A stretch of DNA of 64,000 nt, taken from positions 18,831,165 to 18,895,164 of the forward strand of contig JANCRA010000016.1 of the NCBI GenBank assembly GCA_024362935.1. Reading direction: 5' to 3'. The translations under genes and the position numbers were made by a program. This document shows positions 21,201 to 32,303 of the stretch, in pieces. The notes beneath the pieces were generated by a model, which did not search any database, was not told the origin of the DNA, and saw only the letters and a list, made by a program, of their open reading frames with translations. Each line of letters begins with the position of its first letter. Position 1 is the stretch's first letter. Origin of the DNA: Setophaga petechia. Lineage: Eukaryota > Chordata > Aves > Passeriformes > Parulidae.

Positions 21201-22521
21201 TCTCCTGCTGTGGAAATAACAGGGAGTGAGGATTTCCCTGTCCTTGGAAAGGGGGACACCATCCTCTTCTGCATCTGGCTGAGGAAGACCCAGATGCTTA
21301 TTAACAGCCCCTGGACACCAGTGCTGTCCCACTCCATTGCAGAGTTACCTGCTCATCCTCACACCCTTCCCAAGCACCTGGGACTATTTGTCACTGCCCA
21401 GCCAGACACAAGCCTCAGGACACACCTCCTCTCTCCCTTTATGGTTGGTCTGAAGAAGTGGCTTAAGAAGGGTTAAAAGGAGGGTGAAGAGGGGAGGGCA
21501 CCTCTAGCAGCTGTGCAGGTGCTCCCCTTTCCAGCAGAGCTCCTCCAGCTCTCTGCTCTGAGCATCTCCCTCTAGCTAAGGAAATGTTCACCTGGCCAGT
21601 GAGGTCGTATTTCCCCTGGTTCTCATCCAGCAGCCTTTCTTGCAAGAGGATTTTCAGGAGCTCCCGGGTCAGCAGTTCCATCATGTCCTCCAGCAGGGCT
21701 CGGAGAGAGGGACCAAACACCACGGGCACTGCAGGCTCCTCGGCAGCCTCCAGGTGTGGGGAGCCCGTCACGCTCTTCTTGCCCATGAAGTGACCTGCGA
21801 CAGCACACACGGGGTGTCTGGGGGGACACGGGGCTCCAGCTGAGCTGGCACCAGCACAGGGAGCACCGAGCAACCTAATGCCCAAAGCAGCTGCGTGAGG
21901 AGAAACCCAGAAACCCCAGGTCCCCACTAACTCCACGTAGGATTTTTGGGAAACTTCCCTCTCTGTTCCCACTAACAAGATCTCTGGGGAAACTTCCCTC
22001 TCTGTTCCCGCTGACAGGATCCCTGGGCTTACAGAGATGCTGAACCTCCCATCCAGGGATGCTGAACCTCACACCCCGGTATGCTGAACCTCCCACCCAG
22101 GGATGCCGAACCTCACACCCAGGGATGCTGAACCTCACACACAGGGATGCTGAATCTCACATCCAGGGATGCTGAACCTCACACCCAGGAGTGCCACACT
22201 GCTCAGCCTGTTGGGGATGTCGGACCTGCTGCCCAGGGATGCAGCTGGAGGTGACTTCACCCCTGCCCATCGCGGCACTGCCAGCATTCCCCTCCCCGGA
22301 GGGAGCAGCTCCGCAAGGCAGCCACAGGGCAGGGCGGGATGTCACCGTGCCCGCACCTCCCGCGTGTCCCCGTGTCCCCGCCCTGTACCTGTGGCCCAGA
22401 GGTTGCCGCGGGGGTTGACCTTGATCTTGGCGGCCTGGCTGCGGTGCTCGGCGAAGTCGAGGTGCACGGCGGGTCCGAGCGCGGCTCCGCAGAGCAGCAG
22501 CAGCAGGCAGCGCAGCGCCAT
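18236..22521 (-). CDS. NMB: Neuromedin B precursor, complete, 127 aa
   Basis: NMB is a secreted bombesin-like peptide that activates the G-protein-coupled receptor NMBR in gut, brain and reproductive control. Three coding exons (22521-22389, 21794-21592, 18283-18236) splice in phases 1 and 0 to give 384 nt. Residues 1 to about 20 form a leucine-rich signal peptide (MALRCLLLLLCGAALGPA). The hormone GNLWATGHFM follows a single Arg (NPR) and is followed by GKK, the standard amidation and dibasic cleavage signal; it is split by the first intron within ATG|HFM. The C-terminal propeptide is rich in Leu/Glu and ends LLTKVLEKYFSN. The decapeptide matches mammalian NMB exactly, from memory. The length is close to the human precursor (121 aa). 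The gene is followed by SEC11A upstream on the same strand, as in the conserved vertebrate block. Confidence 0.96.
18536..19143 (+). mobile_element. Solo LTR, family B, in NMB intron 2, with internal AT expansion
   Basis: It starts TGCCACTGACATATTCTCTG and ends AATAACCACA. It is flanked by the perfect 6-bp duplication AGCCTC (18530-18535 and 19144-19149). It is about 200 bp longer than its sisters because 18,800-19,065 is an AT-rich tract ending in about 20 pure AATAT units, located exactly where the family has tagtatagttttaatataat. Confidence 0.92.
18795..19068. repeat. (AATAT)n and related AT pentamers inside LTR
   Basis: Degenerate pentamers (aatagaatag, aatgtaatat, tggtatacta) give way to a pure (AATAT)n run from about 18,985 to 19,062. 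It is contained within the LTR at 18536-19143. Confidence 0.93.
19408..19463 (-). mobile_element. Truncated family B LTR fragment in NMB intron 2
   Basis: About 56 bp matching the 5' end of family B in antisense: gaggctctctcagcttctcaggagaaaaatcctggcaaaggatttt (landmarks only). The remainder of the element is missing. Confidence 0.65.
21592..21794 (-). CDS. NMB: NMB coding exon 2
   Basis: 203 nt from a GTCGCAG acceptor to a GTGAAC donor. It completes Gly, then encodes HFM, the amidation and cleavage signal GKK, and the C-terminal propeptide up to KYDLTGQ. Confidence 0.95.
22036..22190. repeat. 22-bp minisatellite in NMB intron 1
   Basis: About seven copies of ggatgctgaacctcacaccc plus 'ag', with indels of 1-2 bp at the unit junctions. 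Immediately to its left (about 21,950-22,020) a 46-bp segment with aacttccctctctgttccc is present twice. Confidence 0.9.
22389..22521 (-). CDS. NMB: NMB coding exon 1
   Basis: 133 nt from ATG (22521-22519) to a GTACAG donor at 22388. It encodes the signal peptide, a short propeptide (VHLDFAEHRSQAAKIKVNPR) and the hormone's first seven residues, GNLWATG, ending after the first base of the Gly codon. Confidence 0.95.
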
Positions 22522-22550
22522 CGCCCCGGGACCCGCGCCCGCCGCCCGCG

Positions 22551-22700
22551 CGGTTATAGCGGCGGGGAGGGACCGCGACACGGGGAGGGACAGCCACACA
22601 GCCCGGCCTCCGGCTCCGCCTGGTTATAGCGGGACCGCCGCACAGCCCAGCCCCACGGCCCCACCCGTTATACCGGGACCGCCGCACATCCCGGTCCCGC
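22551..22700 (-). promoter_or_regulatory. NMB: NMB promoter region with repeated TATA-like modules
   Basis: CpG-rich sequence directly upstream of the NMB ATG. On the minus strand, TATA-like GCTATAACC occurs at 22559-22551 and again at 22629-22621, and GGTATAACG at 22674-22666. The second and third lie in a tandem repeat with a 45-bp period (tta(ta)(g/c)cgggaccgccgcaca). The module at 22629 would give a 5'-UTR of about 75 nt. The assignment as promoter is inference from position. Confidence 0.6.
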
Positions 22701-22724
22701 CCGGGCTGACCGGCTCCGAGCCCC

Positions 22725-23030
22725 GTCCGTGCCCGCCGTGTGTCACCCCAGCGCCCGGGCGGAGCGGGAGATGTGACGGACTCACTGCTGAGTCCGGTCC
22801 CCGTCCCCAAATCTCTCCATGTCCATCTTCCCCCTTGTCCATGCTGCCTTTTTGCACCGGAGCCCGTTCCTCCGGTTCCCCCCGTGCCCACCGTGGGTCA
22901 TCCTAGTCCCCGGACGGAACGAGAGACGTGACAGACTCACTGCTGAGTCTGATCCCCATCTCCACATCTCTCCACGTTCATCTTCCACCTTCTCCTTTCT
23001 CCTTCTCTTCTTTTTGCACCGGAGCTCAGC
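22725..23030. repeat. Tandem duplication of about 155 bp upstream of NMB, with AP-1-like palindromes
   Basis: The segment from 22725 is repeated from about 22880: ccgtg-cccgccgtg.gtca, gagatgtgac, tgctgagtc, ccatctctccat and tttttgcaccggagc all recur at a 155-bp offset. Each copy carries GACTCA-CTGC-TGAGTC (22779-22794, 22934-22949), an inverted repeat of AP-1/Maf-type half-sites preserved in both copies despite other changes. Confidence 0.85.
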
Positions 23031-23079
23031 CCTGAGCTTCATTCCCACTTGAGCTCAAAGCCATCTCCCAGTTCATGTG

Positions 23080-23471
23080 TGTAGTGGATATTTTTGCCCC
23101 GATGAGGGGGAGAGAATGATGCATCTGATTCCATCTTATCAGAAAGCTAATTAATTACTTTATTATACTATATTATTCTATATTATATTACATCTAAACT
23201 GAATCTGCCAAGCACTCAACTCTGCACACACTGCACAGAATCTCGTGACTGTCCCAACACACACACACACACAATCCCCTGACAGGCCAAGGAAACAAAA
23301 TCCCATCACTTTGAGTAAACAATCTCCACATTGCATTCTACTTTGGCACAAACACAGGCACAGCAAATGAGATAAGAATTGTTTTTCCTTTCTCTGAGGT
23401 TCAGAGAATGTGAAACCCAGAAATGTTCTTGGGAAGATGCTCCTTGCATTTCTCTGTGAAATGTGGCTACA
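23080..23471 (-). mobile_element. Solo LTR, divergent family B-like (sub-type C)
   Basis: In minus orientation: plus-strand TGTAGTGGATATTTTTGCC at the left and AAATGTGGCTACA at the right. Shared landmarks are the attaattac-tttattata AT block, a gtcacgag-like block (ctcgtgactg), and gttcagagaatg. The flanking CATGTG and CACCTG agree at 4 of 6 positions. A (CA)n run lies at 23,257-23,272. Confidence 0.75.
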
Positions 23472-24395
23472 CACCTGATTATTGGGATGGGTAATTGGAG
23501 ATCCTGTCCTTAAGGGGATCCTGCCAGCTCTGCCCAGCTCCTTCACTTCCCAGAGCAGCCTCCCAGAGGATCCCACACACTGCAGAGCAGGAGAACAGAG
23601 CCTGGGTATCACTTCTCACCTTTCCCACTCCCTTTGAGATTTTGCAGACCACAATTTCCTGATTACTGCACCCAAACCTTCAATGGACAGTCATGTTCCC
23701 CATGAGCTCCTCCTTTCCATTACAGGGATGCAGCTGTGCCCAGCCATGCCAGGGGCCTGGGGCACAGACTGTGTGTGCCCAGGGCCCAAATGAACTGAAT
23801 TCCAGGTGAAACTGGAAGCATTTGCTCAGAGGGCTCCAAGGCACAGGTTGTGCTCTGTTTCTTCTTGTCCCTTGCCTGCAGCCAACAGGGATTCCCCCAG
23901 GTTCCATATTTACCCAGGGATGCTCTCAGCAGGCTGGGGTGTGTCTGGTGGGGGTTCCCAGGGTCAGACATAATCCTGGCAGGTCCAGGGTGAGGAGGAG
24001 GAGGGTCTGGGGCCAGCTCAAGCCAGTCAGGCACTGCTGAGCTCCCACAGCACAGCTCAGTGACAGACTGCAGGCCAGGGCTGAGCTCAGGTGGGTCCAT
24101 GGGGACAGAGGGAAGTCCCAGGTGCAGCCCAGCAGTGTCCTAAAGGCCCTGACAGCTTCTGCTGGATTTCCAGCTCCATAACTCTGCAGGGAGGTGCTGG
24201 TGGGTGGGGATGAGATGGCCCAGCTCTCTGGGAAATGGCAGAGGGAATTCACCAGCAATGCCATTCCCAGCACGTGCTGCTGCTCAGGAGAGCAGGGCTG
24301 CAGGTGACACCTTCCCCTTCAGCAGCAGGGGCTCAGAGCTCCAACTGCAAACTCAGCTCTAAGCTTAAAGGAAGGGGAAAAAAAAACCCAAAGTG
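23472..24395. other. No gene recognised
   Basis: Intergenic, unique-looking DNA between two LTRs. No exon could be supported. Confidence 0.5.
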
Positions 24396-24401
24396 TTCCT
24401 G

Positions 24402-24924
24402 TGTGGTGTTTGTGAAGTCCCCAGGACAAGGTGAGAGATGAGAATTTGACTCAGAAGGCTGATTTATTATTTTCTAACATTATATTATATTATATTATAT
24501 TATATTATATTATATTATATTATATTATATTATATTATATTATATTATATTATATTATATTATATTATATTATATTATATTATATTATATTATATTATAT
24601 TATATTATATTATATTATAAGAATGCTATACTAAAACTATACTAAAGAAAGAGAAAGGATACATCAGAAGGCTTAACAAGAATGAACAGTAAAAACCCAT
24701 GACTTCTCAGAGCCTCTGACATGATTGATCATTAAATTAAAACAATTCACATGGAACTAATCAAACATTCACCTGTTGGCAAACAATGTCCAAGCCACAT
24801 TCCAAAGCAGCAATCACAGGAGCAGAATCAGGTAATTATTGTTTTCATTCCTCTCTGGGCCTTCTCAGCTTCCCAGGAGAAAATCCTGGGCAAAGAGGAC
24901 TTTTCAGAAAATATCATGGTGACA
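24402..24924 (-). mobile_element. Solo LTR, family B, with internal (TATAT)n expansion
   Basis: The plus strand begins TGTGGTGTTTGTGAAGTCC and ends ATCATGGTGACA. The flanking duplication is TTCCTG, perfect (24396-24401 and 24925-24930). It is 523 bp, about 120 longer than unexpanded sisters because of the tract at 24,474-24,620. Confidence 0.94.
24474..24620. repeat. (AATAT)n pentanucleotide microsatellite inside LTR
   Basis: About 29 nearly perfect pentamers, TATAT on the plus strand (AATAT in LTR sense). They sit at the same LTR position as the tracts at 18,795-19,068 and 32,690-32,852. Confidence 0.97.
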
Positions 24925-25452
24925 TTCCTGTGTTACCAAGCATCTTCTCAAGGTGTGTGAGTGTCCCCTTGGGTGGCCAGACCAGCATGGGCTCCCTCAC
25001 TGTTCAGAGATGTGCCACGCTGATGGACAGGGCCTTCTCCTCCCTCACCCACCAGGTGTGACACCTCTGCCAGCCTTGCCCAGGTGTGCTGGAGCTCCTG
25101 GACTCAAAGGGGGGTTTCACTCTGCCCTCTCACCCTGCTCCTGCCCCGTGCTCAGCAGGAGAGGGGCTGGGCAGGCACTGCTGGGCTTGCGACGAGGAGG
25201 GGACCCTTAGGGGCACGGGGGGACATGAACACAGAGCTCACCCCAGGTATGGCACCTGCAGCAGCTCAGCCCCAGCTCTCACATCCCCACCACAGCAGCC
25301 TCGTGTCCCTGCTGAGGGAGGACACCTGAGGCCCTGGTCCCAGTGCTGGTGGCTGGCACCACTGCCTGGGCTCTGGGGTGCCCTCCCAGTGCAGAAACAC
25401 CCCTGTCCCTCCTCCATTCCCTCCCCCCTGTGTCCTGCATTGTCATGGCACT

Positions 25453-26075
25453 TGTGAAAAATGCCTATTTTATGATTGGCTTTTCACATATATTAAAATG
25501 AATATTATATGTGTTGTGTTAGAAAGTTATGCTGTATTAATTTTTTTAAGTAGTGTGTTAAATATAGTTTTAGGTTATAATATAATGTTAAAATAGAAAC
25601 TGTGCTATGTAAGATATACTTTTTTTAAAGAAAGGACTCACACCAGATAGCAGCCACAGAACACCTGAATCTTTCAGAGAAAAAGGATTTATTGCTCCAT
25701 TATCAGAAGGAACAAACTTCTTCCTGCCTTGCTCAACCCTGAGGATGCAGTCAGGATTCAGAGGAAGAAGCTGACACTGCCCAGAGAGAATCCTGTGTTT
25801 GAATGGAATTTGTTCATCATGTATGAGGTGTATGAATATGCAACAGGCTATTGCTTTTAAGGGCTAATCCTCTGTTAACGTGGGGCCTTTTTTGGGCTTA
25901 TTTTGCCCAGAAAAGGTACCCGGACTGTCTGTAACTCTTTGTTCTTATTGTCTCATATTGTCCTAATGCAAATTGTCTAAATTATTATTACTCTAATTAT
26001 ATTGCTATTTTTATAACCATTTCATTATTGTTAAACTTTTAACATTTTAAAAACAAACGATTGGCGTTTTTCACA
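25453..26075 (-). mobile_element. Solo LTR, family A (5-bp TSD)
   Basis: A 623-bp element from TGTGAAAAATGCC to GTTTTTCACA, flanked by the perfect 5-bp duplication GCACT (25448-25452 and 26076-26080). It is the second copy of the element at 3436-4044 in the same orientation. It has inverted ends TGTGAAAA/TTTTTCACA. Confidence 0.94.
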
Positions 26076-26208
26076 GCACTGACAAAACACAGCCTGACAT
26101 GGATGGACACTACCCCGAGCCTTTTCTTCAAAATAGTTTTAAATTCACTCATGGTGGCCAAAGTGATGGAAATTTGGGGTGTCTGGAGAGGGTGGGGGAT
26201 ATAGGAAG

Positions 26209-26236
26209 GGGGGGAGGAGGAGGAGGAGGAGGAGGT
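26209..26236. repeat. (GGA)n short microsatellite
   Basis: A run of eight to nine GGA triplets after a G-rich lead-in. Confidence 0.9.
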
Positions 26237-26239
26237 GCT

Positions 26240-28350
26240 GAGTGTGAAGATCCTGGCGCTGCCCAGCTCTGGCACAGCTGAGCCTGGCTTCTCCTTGCCC
26301 TGGGGATGTTTTTTGGGAAGCTGAGCACAATCCTGCACTGTGGGGAACAGCAAGCTGAGGGGCTGGTTACCTGTAGGATTAGGGAGGATGAAGGCAGGGA
26401 TAAAGTGATCCCAATTACAGAGGGCAGATGGAAGAGCCCTGGGCAATTATGGCACCAACTGAAGCGTGAAAGGGCTCAGTCCCATCCTTCAGTGCTGCTC
26501 ACAGGCAGCCCCAGGGACAAGGGATGAGCAGTGGGAAGCTGCAGGGTTTCAAACAGGATGAAGGTTTGTGCACTGCTCTAATTAGATGCCAGCCAGATGT
26601 TCCTTCTTTTTCAGCTGGTGTTGCCTCAGCCAGGGTGGGAGCAGAGGAACAGGTATTTTCCATCCCAGTGGCACTGCTAAGGAAGCTTGGGGAAGGCTGG
26701 GGAAAGGAAATCAGGGAATTCCTGCCCTTTTGCAGGGCCTTCAAAAACGGAGGGGATGTCAGATGAATTGCTGAGTACCAAGGCTTGACCCCATGGTGTG
26801 TGTAGGGGAGATGTGAGCCCATAACCCTGATTCAAGTCTGCAAAGGGCACCAGAGGAGCTGCTCAGAGATGGGTTGGAGGCTGCAAGTGGGAGCACAATT
26901 CAGGGCAGCCAGGGGGGCTTTGCTGGAAAACAGCTGCAGAGAGGGCTCAGCACTCACTGAGCAGCAGCAGCAGTGCTCTGATCCAGGCAGGAACAGCAAT
27001 TCCTTCCTCCACAGCAGCCTTGGTAAATACCAGCCCCCACCAACAGAGAAACCTGATTTCTTCTGGATTTTCCAGCCTTCCCAAAGAAGCTGCTCCTAAT
27101 TTTAGGGACAAACACTGGCACCCAGGACCTGCTTGGGAAGGGCAGCAGGACCTGAGCTCCAGAACTTGGTCACCATCAGCCTGGTGGAGTTTGTGGTAGA
27201 TTTTCTGCCTCCCACTTTGGTGGATCAGAGCAAGGAGCCTGCTGGGACTTCCAGCATTCCAGGCAGGAATTGCCACTGCTGGGCTTCTCTGCCACTTGCT
27301 ACACCCAGCACAGCAGAGATTCACCTTCCCAGCCTCCAAGGGAACCCTCCCAGCTTATATACAAAAAAAGCTGTAGAAATTCTACTTTATAAATCAGTTT
27401 TGCTGACAGTCAGCACACTGACTTTCCCAGGTGATGCAGGAGATGGGGCTGAGATGAGTCCTTGGAAAATTCCAGCTGTAAATCTCTGTAGGATTTACCC
27501 TCCAGAGCTGGGTGAGAGCAGCCCTGCACAGCCCCACATCCTCCAGCAATGTCCCTTCCCACCCAAAACACCTCAAAGCTCCAGGAATCCTCAGCATCCC
27601 CAGATGCCTGCAGTCAGAGGGAGCAGGGGTTGTTTTGCTCTGTTTTCCCCAGCAATTGACACACACAGTTTGCTCTGGATGGCTGCTGACCACAGAATTG
27701 ACATTTTCACGTTGTCACAGCACAATCTGTAACAAGCCCAATGTTTCAGATGGCAACACTTAACTTGGAACCCGTTGTTTCATAAATAGAGTTAAAATTG
27801 GTTTTTCTCCCTGAGCACCATTTTATATTTATGCACATTTAAACTTCATCTCGTTTATTACCCAGTCTCTTCACTCTTCCCTTTTGTTCTTTACCTTTTA
27901 ACAAACAATTTCCCCTGTAAGGATCTCACCTCCTGTTCCAGGGCTGCTTCCTTCCTTCAGGAGCCTTTGCTGGGGGACCTTGCCAAATACCTTTGGGAAA
28001 TCCAGGTGGGTGATCCCTCTGGGTTCACCTTGCCCAAAAGCCTCCAAATTCCTTCCACAAGTTCCAAGTCTACTCTTAGGGTGTTGTGTTCCTTACCAAA
28101 CTCCTGTCCAAGTAGGGATAAGATGAGCAACAACAGACCTGTGAAACAGGCACTAGTAGCAAATCCTCTAAATGCACCTAAGGATAAAGCAGGATTTCAC
28201 CAGGAAAAGAAAGGAAACCACAACTAGGCAAAAGAAATGGATGTAAAAACTGCACAGCCAAAAGGGCTTCACTAACAAATGTAACAAACCAACCTGAAAA
28301 TACCCTGCTTCAAGGGCTTTAAAGCAAGGCCCATTTTTGTTGTTTCTCTT
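26240..28350. other. Intergenic, no gene recognised
   Basis: The longest open frame (27133-27732, plus, 199 codons) has no recognisable domain or sensible splice context, and spans a low-complexity Pro/Ser-rich composition. Around 27,950-28,120 the text (aaatacctttgggaaatccaggtgg) vaguely resembles an old CR1 interior segment; I could not confirm this. Confidence 0.5.
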
Positions 28351-28355
28351 TGCAC

Positions 28356-28830
28356 CCAGGTCTGGAGTGCTCAGCACAAGAAAGACATGGACCAGTTGGA
28401 GCAAGTCCAGAGGGGCCATGGAGATGCTCTGAGGGTGGGGCCAGGCTGGGAGAGCTGGGGGTGCTCACCTGGACAGGAGGAGGCTCCAGGGAAACCTCAG
28501 AGCCCCTGGCAGGGCCTGAAGGGGCTCCAGGAGAGCTGGAGAGGGACTGGGGACAAGGGATGGAGGGACAGGACACAGGGAATGGCTCCCACTGCCAGAG
28601 GGCAGGGATGGATGGGATATTGGGAAGGAATTCTTCCCTGTGAGGGCTGTGAGGCCCTGGCACAGGGTGCCCAGAGCAGCTGGGGCTGCCCCATCCCAGG
28701 AAATGTCCAAGGCCAGGCTGGACAGGGCTTGGAGCAACTTGGGATAGTGGAAGGTGTCCCTGCCCATGCAGGAGGTGGGACTGGTTGGGATTTAAGGTCT
28801 CTTCCAGCCCAATAATTCTGAGATTCCATG
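28356..28830 (+). repeat. CR1 LINE 3' end, sense
   Basis: Same landmarks as 16690-17089: ggccatggagatgctctgag, gagagctggagagggactggggacaagggatgga, ggatattgggaaggaattc, ggcacagggtgcccagagcagc, caaggccaggctggacagggcttgg, ggtctcttccagccc and a final attctgagattccatg. The two copies are very alike, so they belong to the same or a neighbouring subfamily. Confidence 0.92.
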
Positions 28831-31348
28831 TTTGAGTAGCTTTGGCACTGCTGCACCCCTAGAGAGGTGGCCAGGCTGGCAAGGGAGAGACTCCACACTG
28901 GGGAGTTGAGGCTTCCCAAGCCCTGCAAATATCCACCTGGGCAGGCAAATATGTGCTCAAACTGATGGCTCTAATAAAAAACAAATACAAAGAGCAAAGG
29001 CCTTGAATTCCCCTATTTGTCTCCTTCACAGAGCTCCTGTGCCAATAAAACTCTTAGCAGCAGTTAGGTTGCTTCAGTCTCTTCTTCACCATTTTTCCAA
29101 AGCCAGGTCCTGCCACATGCCTGAGGGTCTATTTTGATGCATTTTTCTCTTGTTTACAAAGATTAAATCCCTCTGTTACAAGGATCCATCCACAGGCAAT
29201 AGCTGTTGTTTATAAAAGATAAAATTTGAAATCTTGCACATCTTGTTTTCAACTCATTTTCAAGTTTCATTTAAGCTGTAAATGAGCTGTGGTTTTCCCT
29301 GAGGTCTCCCTTTCACTCCACACTGCTGGACATATACAAATAACTGTTCTGCAAGAAGACTTAGAGAAGAAAATCATGTTTTCTTCCAGGCAAACCCAGG
29401 CCCAGCTCAGAAGTGTCCCAGCCAGAATAATACAGCAGAAATCTGACATCCCACTTTGAGTGAATCAAGGCTCAGAGAAGTTCATTTCATCCACATTATT
29501 TTTCCTTCAGGACTGTTTTGATGGGGAAAGGAGAGGTTGGAAAACAAAAGTGATACCAAGATATTCAGCAGAGAGAGATGCAGGAAGGGTTTTGAATTGT
29601 TAAACAGAAGGAGCACAAATAGTCAAAAGATGAGGAGCTGGGCAGAAGGAGCAAGAGACTGAGAGCATCTGCTCCATCCTGGATCAGAGGTTCTGAATCA
29701 CAAAGGGTGAATTTCTAGTCCATCCCAGTTTAGACTGCTCTCTGTAAAGATGTTTATTTCCCCTGAGGTTTAGGGAACCCTGCTGGATCAGGCACTCACA
29801 GGACCTGCTAGAACTGAACAAGTTTATGAATTTCCCCATGAGCTGGAGTGGGTTTGACACACAATGTGCCCAACCACAGGCCAGCACACAGACAGGACCT
29901 GCCCCATGGGGAAGCAGGACTGTGTGTGATGGAGCTGATGGGTTTTCACAAAAACTGAGGGATAAGAAAACGTGAAGAGGGACTCTCAGAGCTGGGCAGA
30001 CTAGGAACCCACAGCAAAGGCACCCAATTAGGGCACAGTAGAGCCACCAAGGCAGATTTCTCAGGAAAGCCCCTGTGTCCCTGTGAATCCAACATGCTCA
30101 GGGTGGTGGATCTACTCTGGCAGAGACCTGTGGCTCCTGACAGGGGAGAATCTGGGTGCAGATGACACAGGGACCAAAGTGCTACAAGGCTGGGGAGAGC
30201 TCCAAGGGGCAGGAGGATGGTTCAGCTGGCTGAAAGCACAGTGTGGGTGCTGCTTCTCTTCTCCCTGAGATGAGAGCCTCAGATCAGTCACCACCACCCT
30301 GAGCTGCTGCCACGGTGGGAATGGCACAGGCTGGGCCCTTCTGCACCTTCCTGGGGGATGGAACCAGGACATTCCTCATGTGATTCAGCCCTGAGTCACT
30401 GGCACCATGTGGGTCACACCAACAACTGCTCTGCCCCTGCCCCTGCTCTGGCACAGGAGCCATCCCCAAGGTGCTCTGGGCACCTCCTCTCTTCCTTCTC
30501 TGCCCCTTCTCCTTCTCCTGGCCAACTTCTGGGCTGTCCTGGGAGCTGCACACTTTGTTTGTGTTGTGCATTTCTCCAGCAGAGAGTGGTCCTCATGCAT
30601 GGACCAGGTCTGAAGATGCTCCTTGGGAAAAAACACAGTTGATCTGCTCTGATTTTAAGGGCACGAAAATCACCATGAAATTACCCAATCTCATTAAAGA
30701 CAGTGGGGAACTGACAAAACCTGAGTCCTGTGAACCTCTGCAAAGCAATAAACAGCAACAGATCTGGATGAAGCACCGTGATGTTCACTGCTGTTCAACC
30801 AACAACCGTGCACTAAAGCATCATAAACACAAACCCAGCCTGTGCCTCAGAGCTCCAGCTTGCAGCAGTCACCCCTCACAGCTCACTTCCCAACCATCAC
30901 GCTCCTGCTTATGCATTTAGCTTTGACACAGAAAGAAAATCACCCCCTGGAATTGCAGCAGCCATCAGACAGAGCCCAGCATGGCTTTGCTTCATGGAAC
31001 AGCTCCTGCCCGTGAAGGAATCTGTGCCTGCATTGAGGATGTGACTGAGCTGTAATTAAGCACTGGAATTGCTCACAGAAAACCTGCCCTGTTTGGCTCT
31101 AACAAACCACAACAGACACTGCAGCAATCAGCCCTGGCAGATTTTTCCTTCTTTTTTTTCTCCTTTATAAACCAGACCTCTCAACACCCACGTACTTTAC
31201 AAGCAAATCCCATTCCTGTGGTGACATGAAGCTCTCCAGCCATTTCCAGAGCCTCCAGTGGCACTGGCTTTGCTGGAGCTGCCCAGACAGTTTCACCTTT
31301 TAAAAAAAGTAGCATAAAACTGAAATAAAACATAAACACATCAAGTTC
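28831..31348. other. Intergenic, no gene recognised
   Basis: No protein-family similarity, no tandem repeat and no recognisable interspersed element seen in this stretch. Confidence 0.5.
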
Positions 31349-31354
31349 TATCAC

Positions 31355-31735
31355 TGTGACAGTGCTTACAGGGGTCTGAGGATGAGGGAAGAGAGGAGGA
31401 TCTGACTCCATGTTTCAGAAGGCTTGATTTATTATTTTATGATATATATGACATTAAAACTATACTAAAAGAATAGAAGAAAGGATTTCATCAGAAGGCT
31501 GGCTAAGAATAGAAAAAGAAGGAATGAATAACAAAGGCTTGTGGCTTGGACAGAGAGTCTGAGCCAGCTGTGATTTGCCATTAATTAGAAAGAACCACAT
31601 GAGATCAATCACAGATGCACCTGTTGCATTCCACAGCAGCAGATAACCATTGGTTACATTTTGTTCCTGAGGCCTCTCAGCTTCTCAGGAGAAAAAACCC
31701 TAAGAAAGGATTTTTCATAAAAGATGTCTGTGACA
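31355..31735 (-). mobile_element. Solo LTR, family B, 6-bp TSD
   Basis: The plus strand begins TGTGACAGTGCTTACAGGGG and ends GATGTCTGTGACA. It is flanked by the perfect duplication TATCAC (31349-31354 and 31736-31741). At 381 bp it is an unexpanded reference copy for the family. Confidence 0.95.
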
Positions 31736-32303
31736 TATCACCAGCCACTCTGGCTCTGTGGGAGCTCAGCAGTGCTCCCAAACACCTCAGCATCAGCACC
31801 CAGCCAGCCACACATCCTGCTCACTCCGTGCCTTTTCTGCTCAGCAAAGCAGAATAAATCTGGTGGGGATGGAGCCAGCAACAGCTCTGTGTCATGCTGC
31901 CCCCATATCCCCAGTTTCCAGCCTGTGCAGGCTCATCCCACTGTGGCAGGAAAGGCTGTGCTGGAAGGCAGGAGGGAGCTGGCATGGGAGGTGGCACAGG
32001 GGGTGCTGGGTGTTAGAGCTGGGATGGGGTTGACTGCCAAATGATCCTGTGCCTATTGGAGTCAGCTCCCCATTTCCCAAGTGCAGGAAGCAGAGCCACA
32101 TTCCCAGCTGCACAGAGCTGAGAGCAGGCACAACAGGGTCTGCAGAGATGAATTCCCAAATGCCACATGGCAGCCCCTGCTTTAGGGCAATTGCTCCTGT
32201 TCTTCAAGTGCCTGCAGAGCCTGCACAGAAGCCTCTGAAGCTGGGCTGCAGTGGGAGCTCACCCCACCCCTCACAACCACCCTGCATTTTTTAAGCACTT
32301 GTT

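Noticed and set aside
22157..22906. Frames of about 245 codons on both strands across the NMB promoter and exon 1
   Set aside because: They are shadow frames in CpG-rich DNA; the real product is the short NMB exon in another frame.
27133..27732. 199-codon plus-strand open frame
   Set aside because: No recognisable domain, ordinary composition for random avian GC-rich DNA, no flanking exons.
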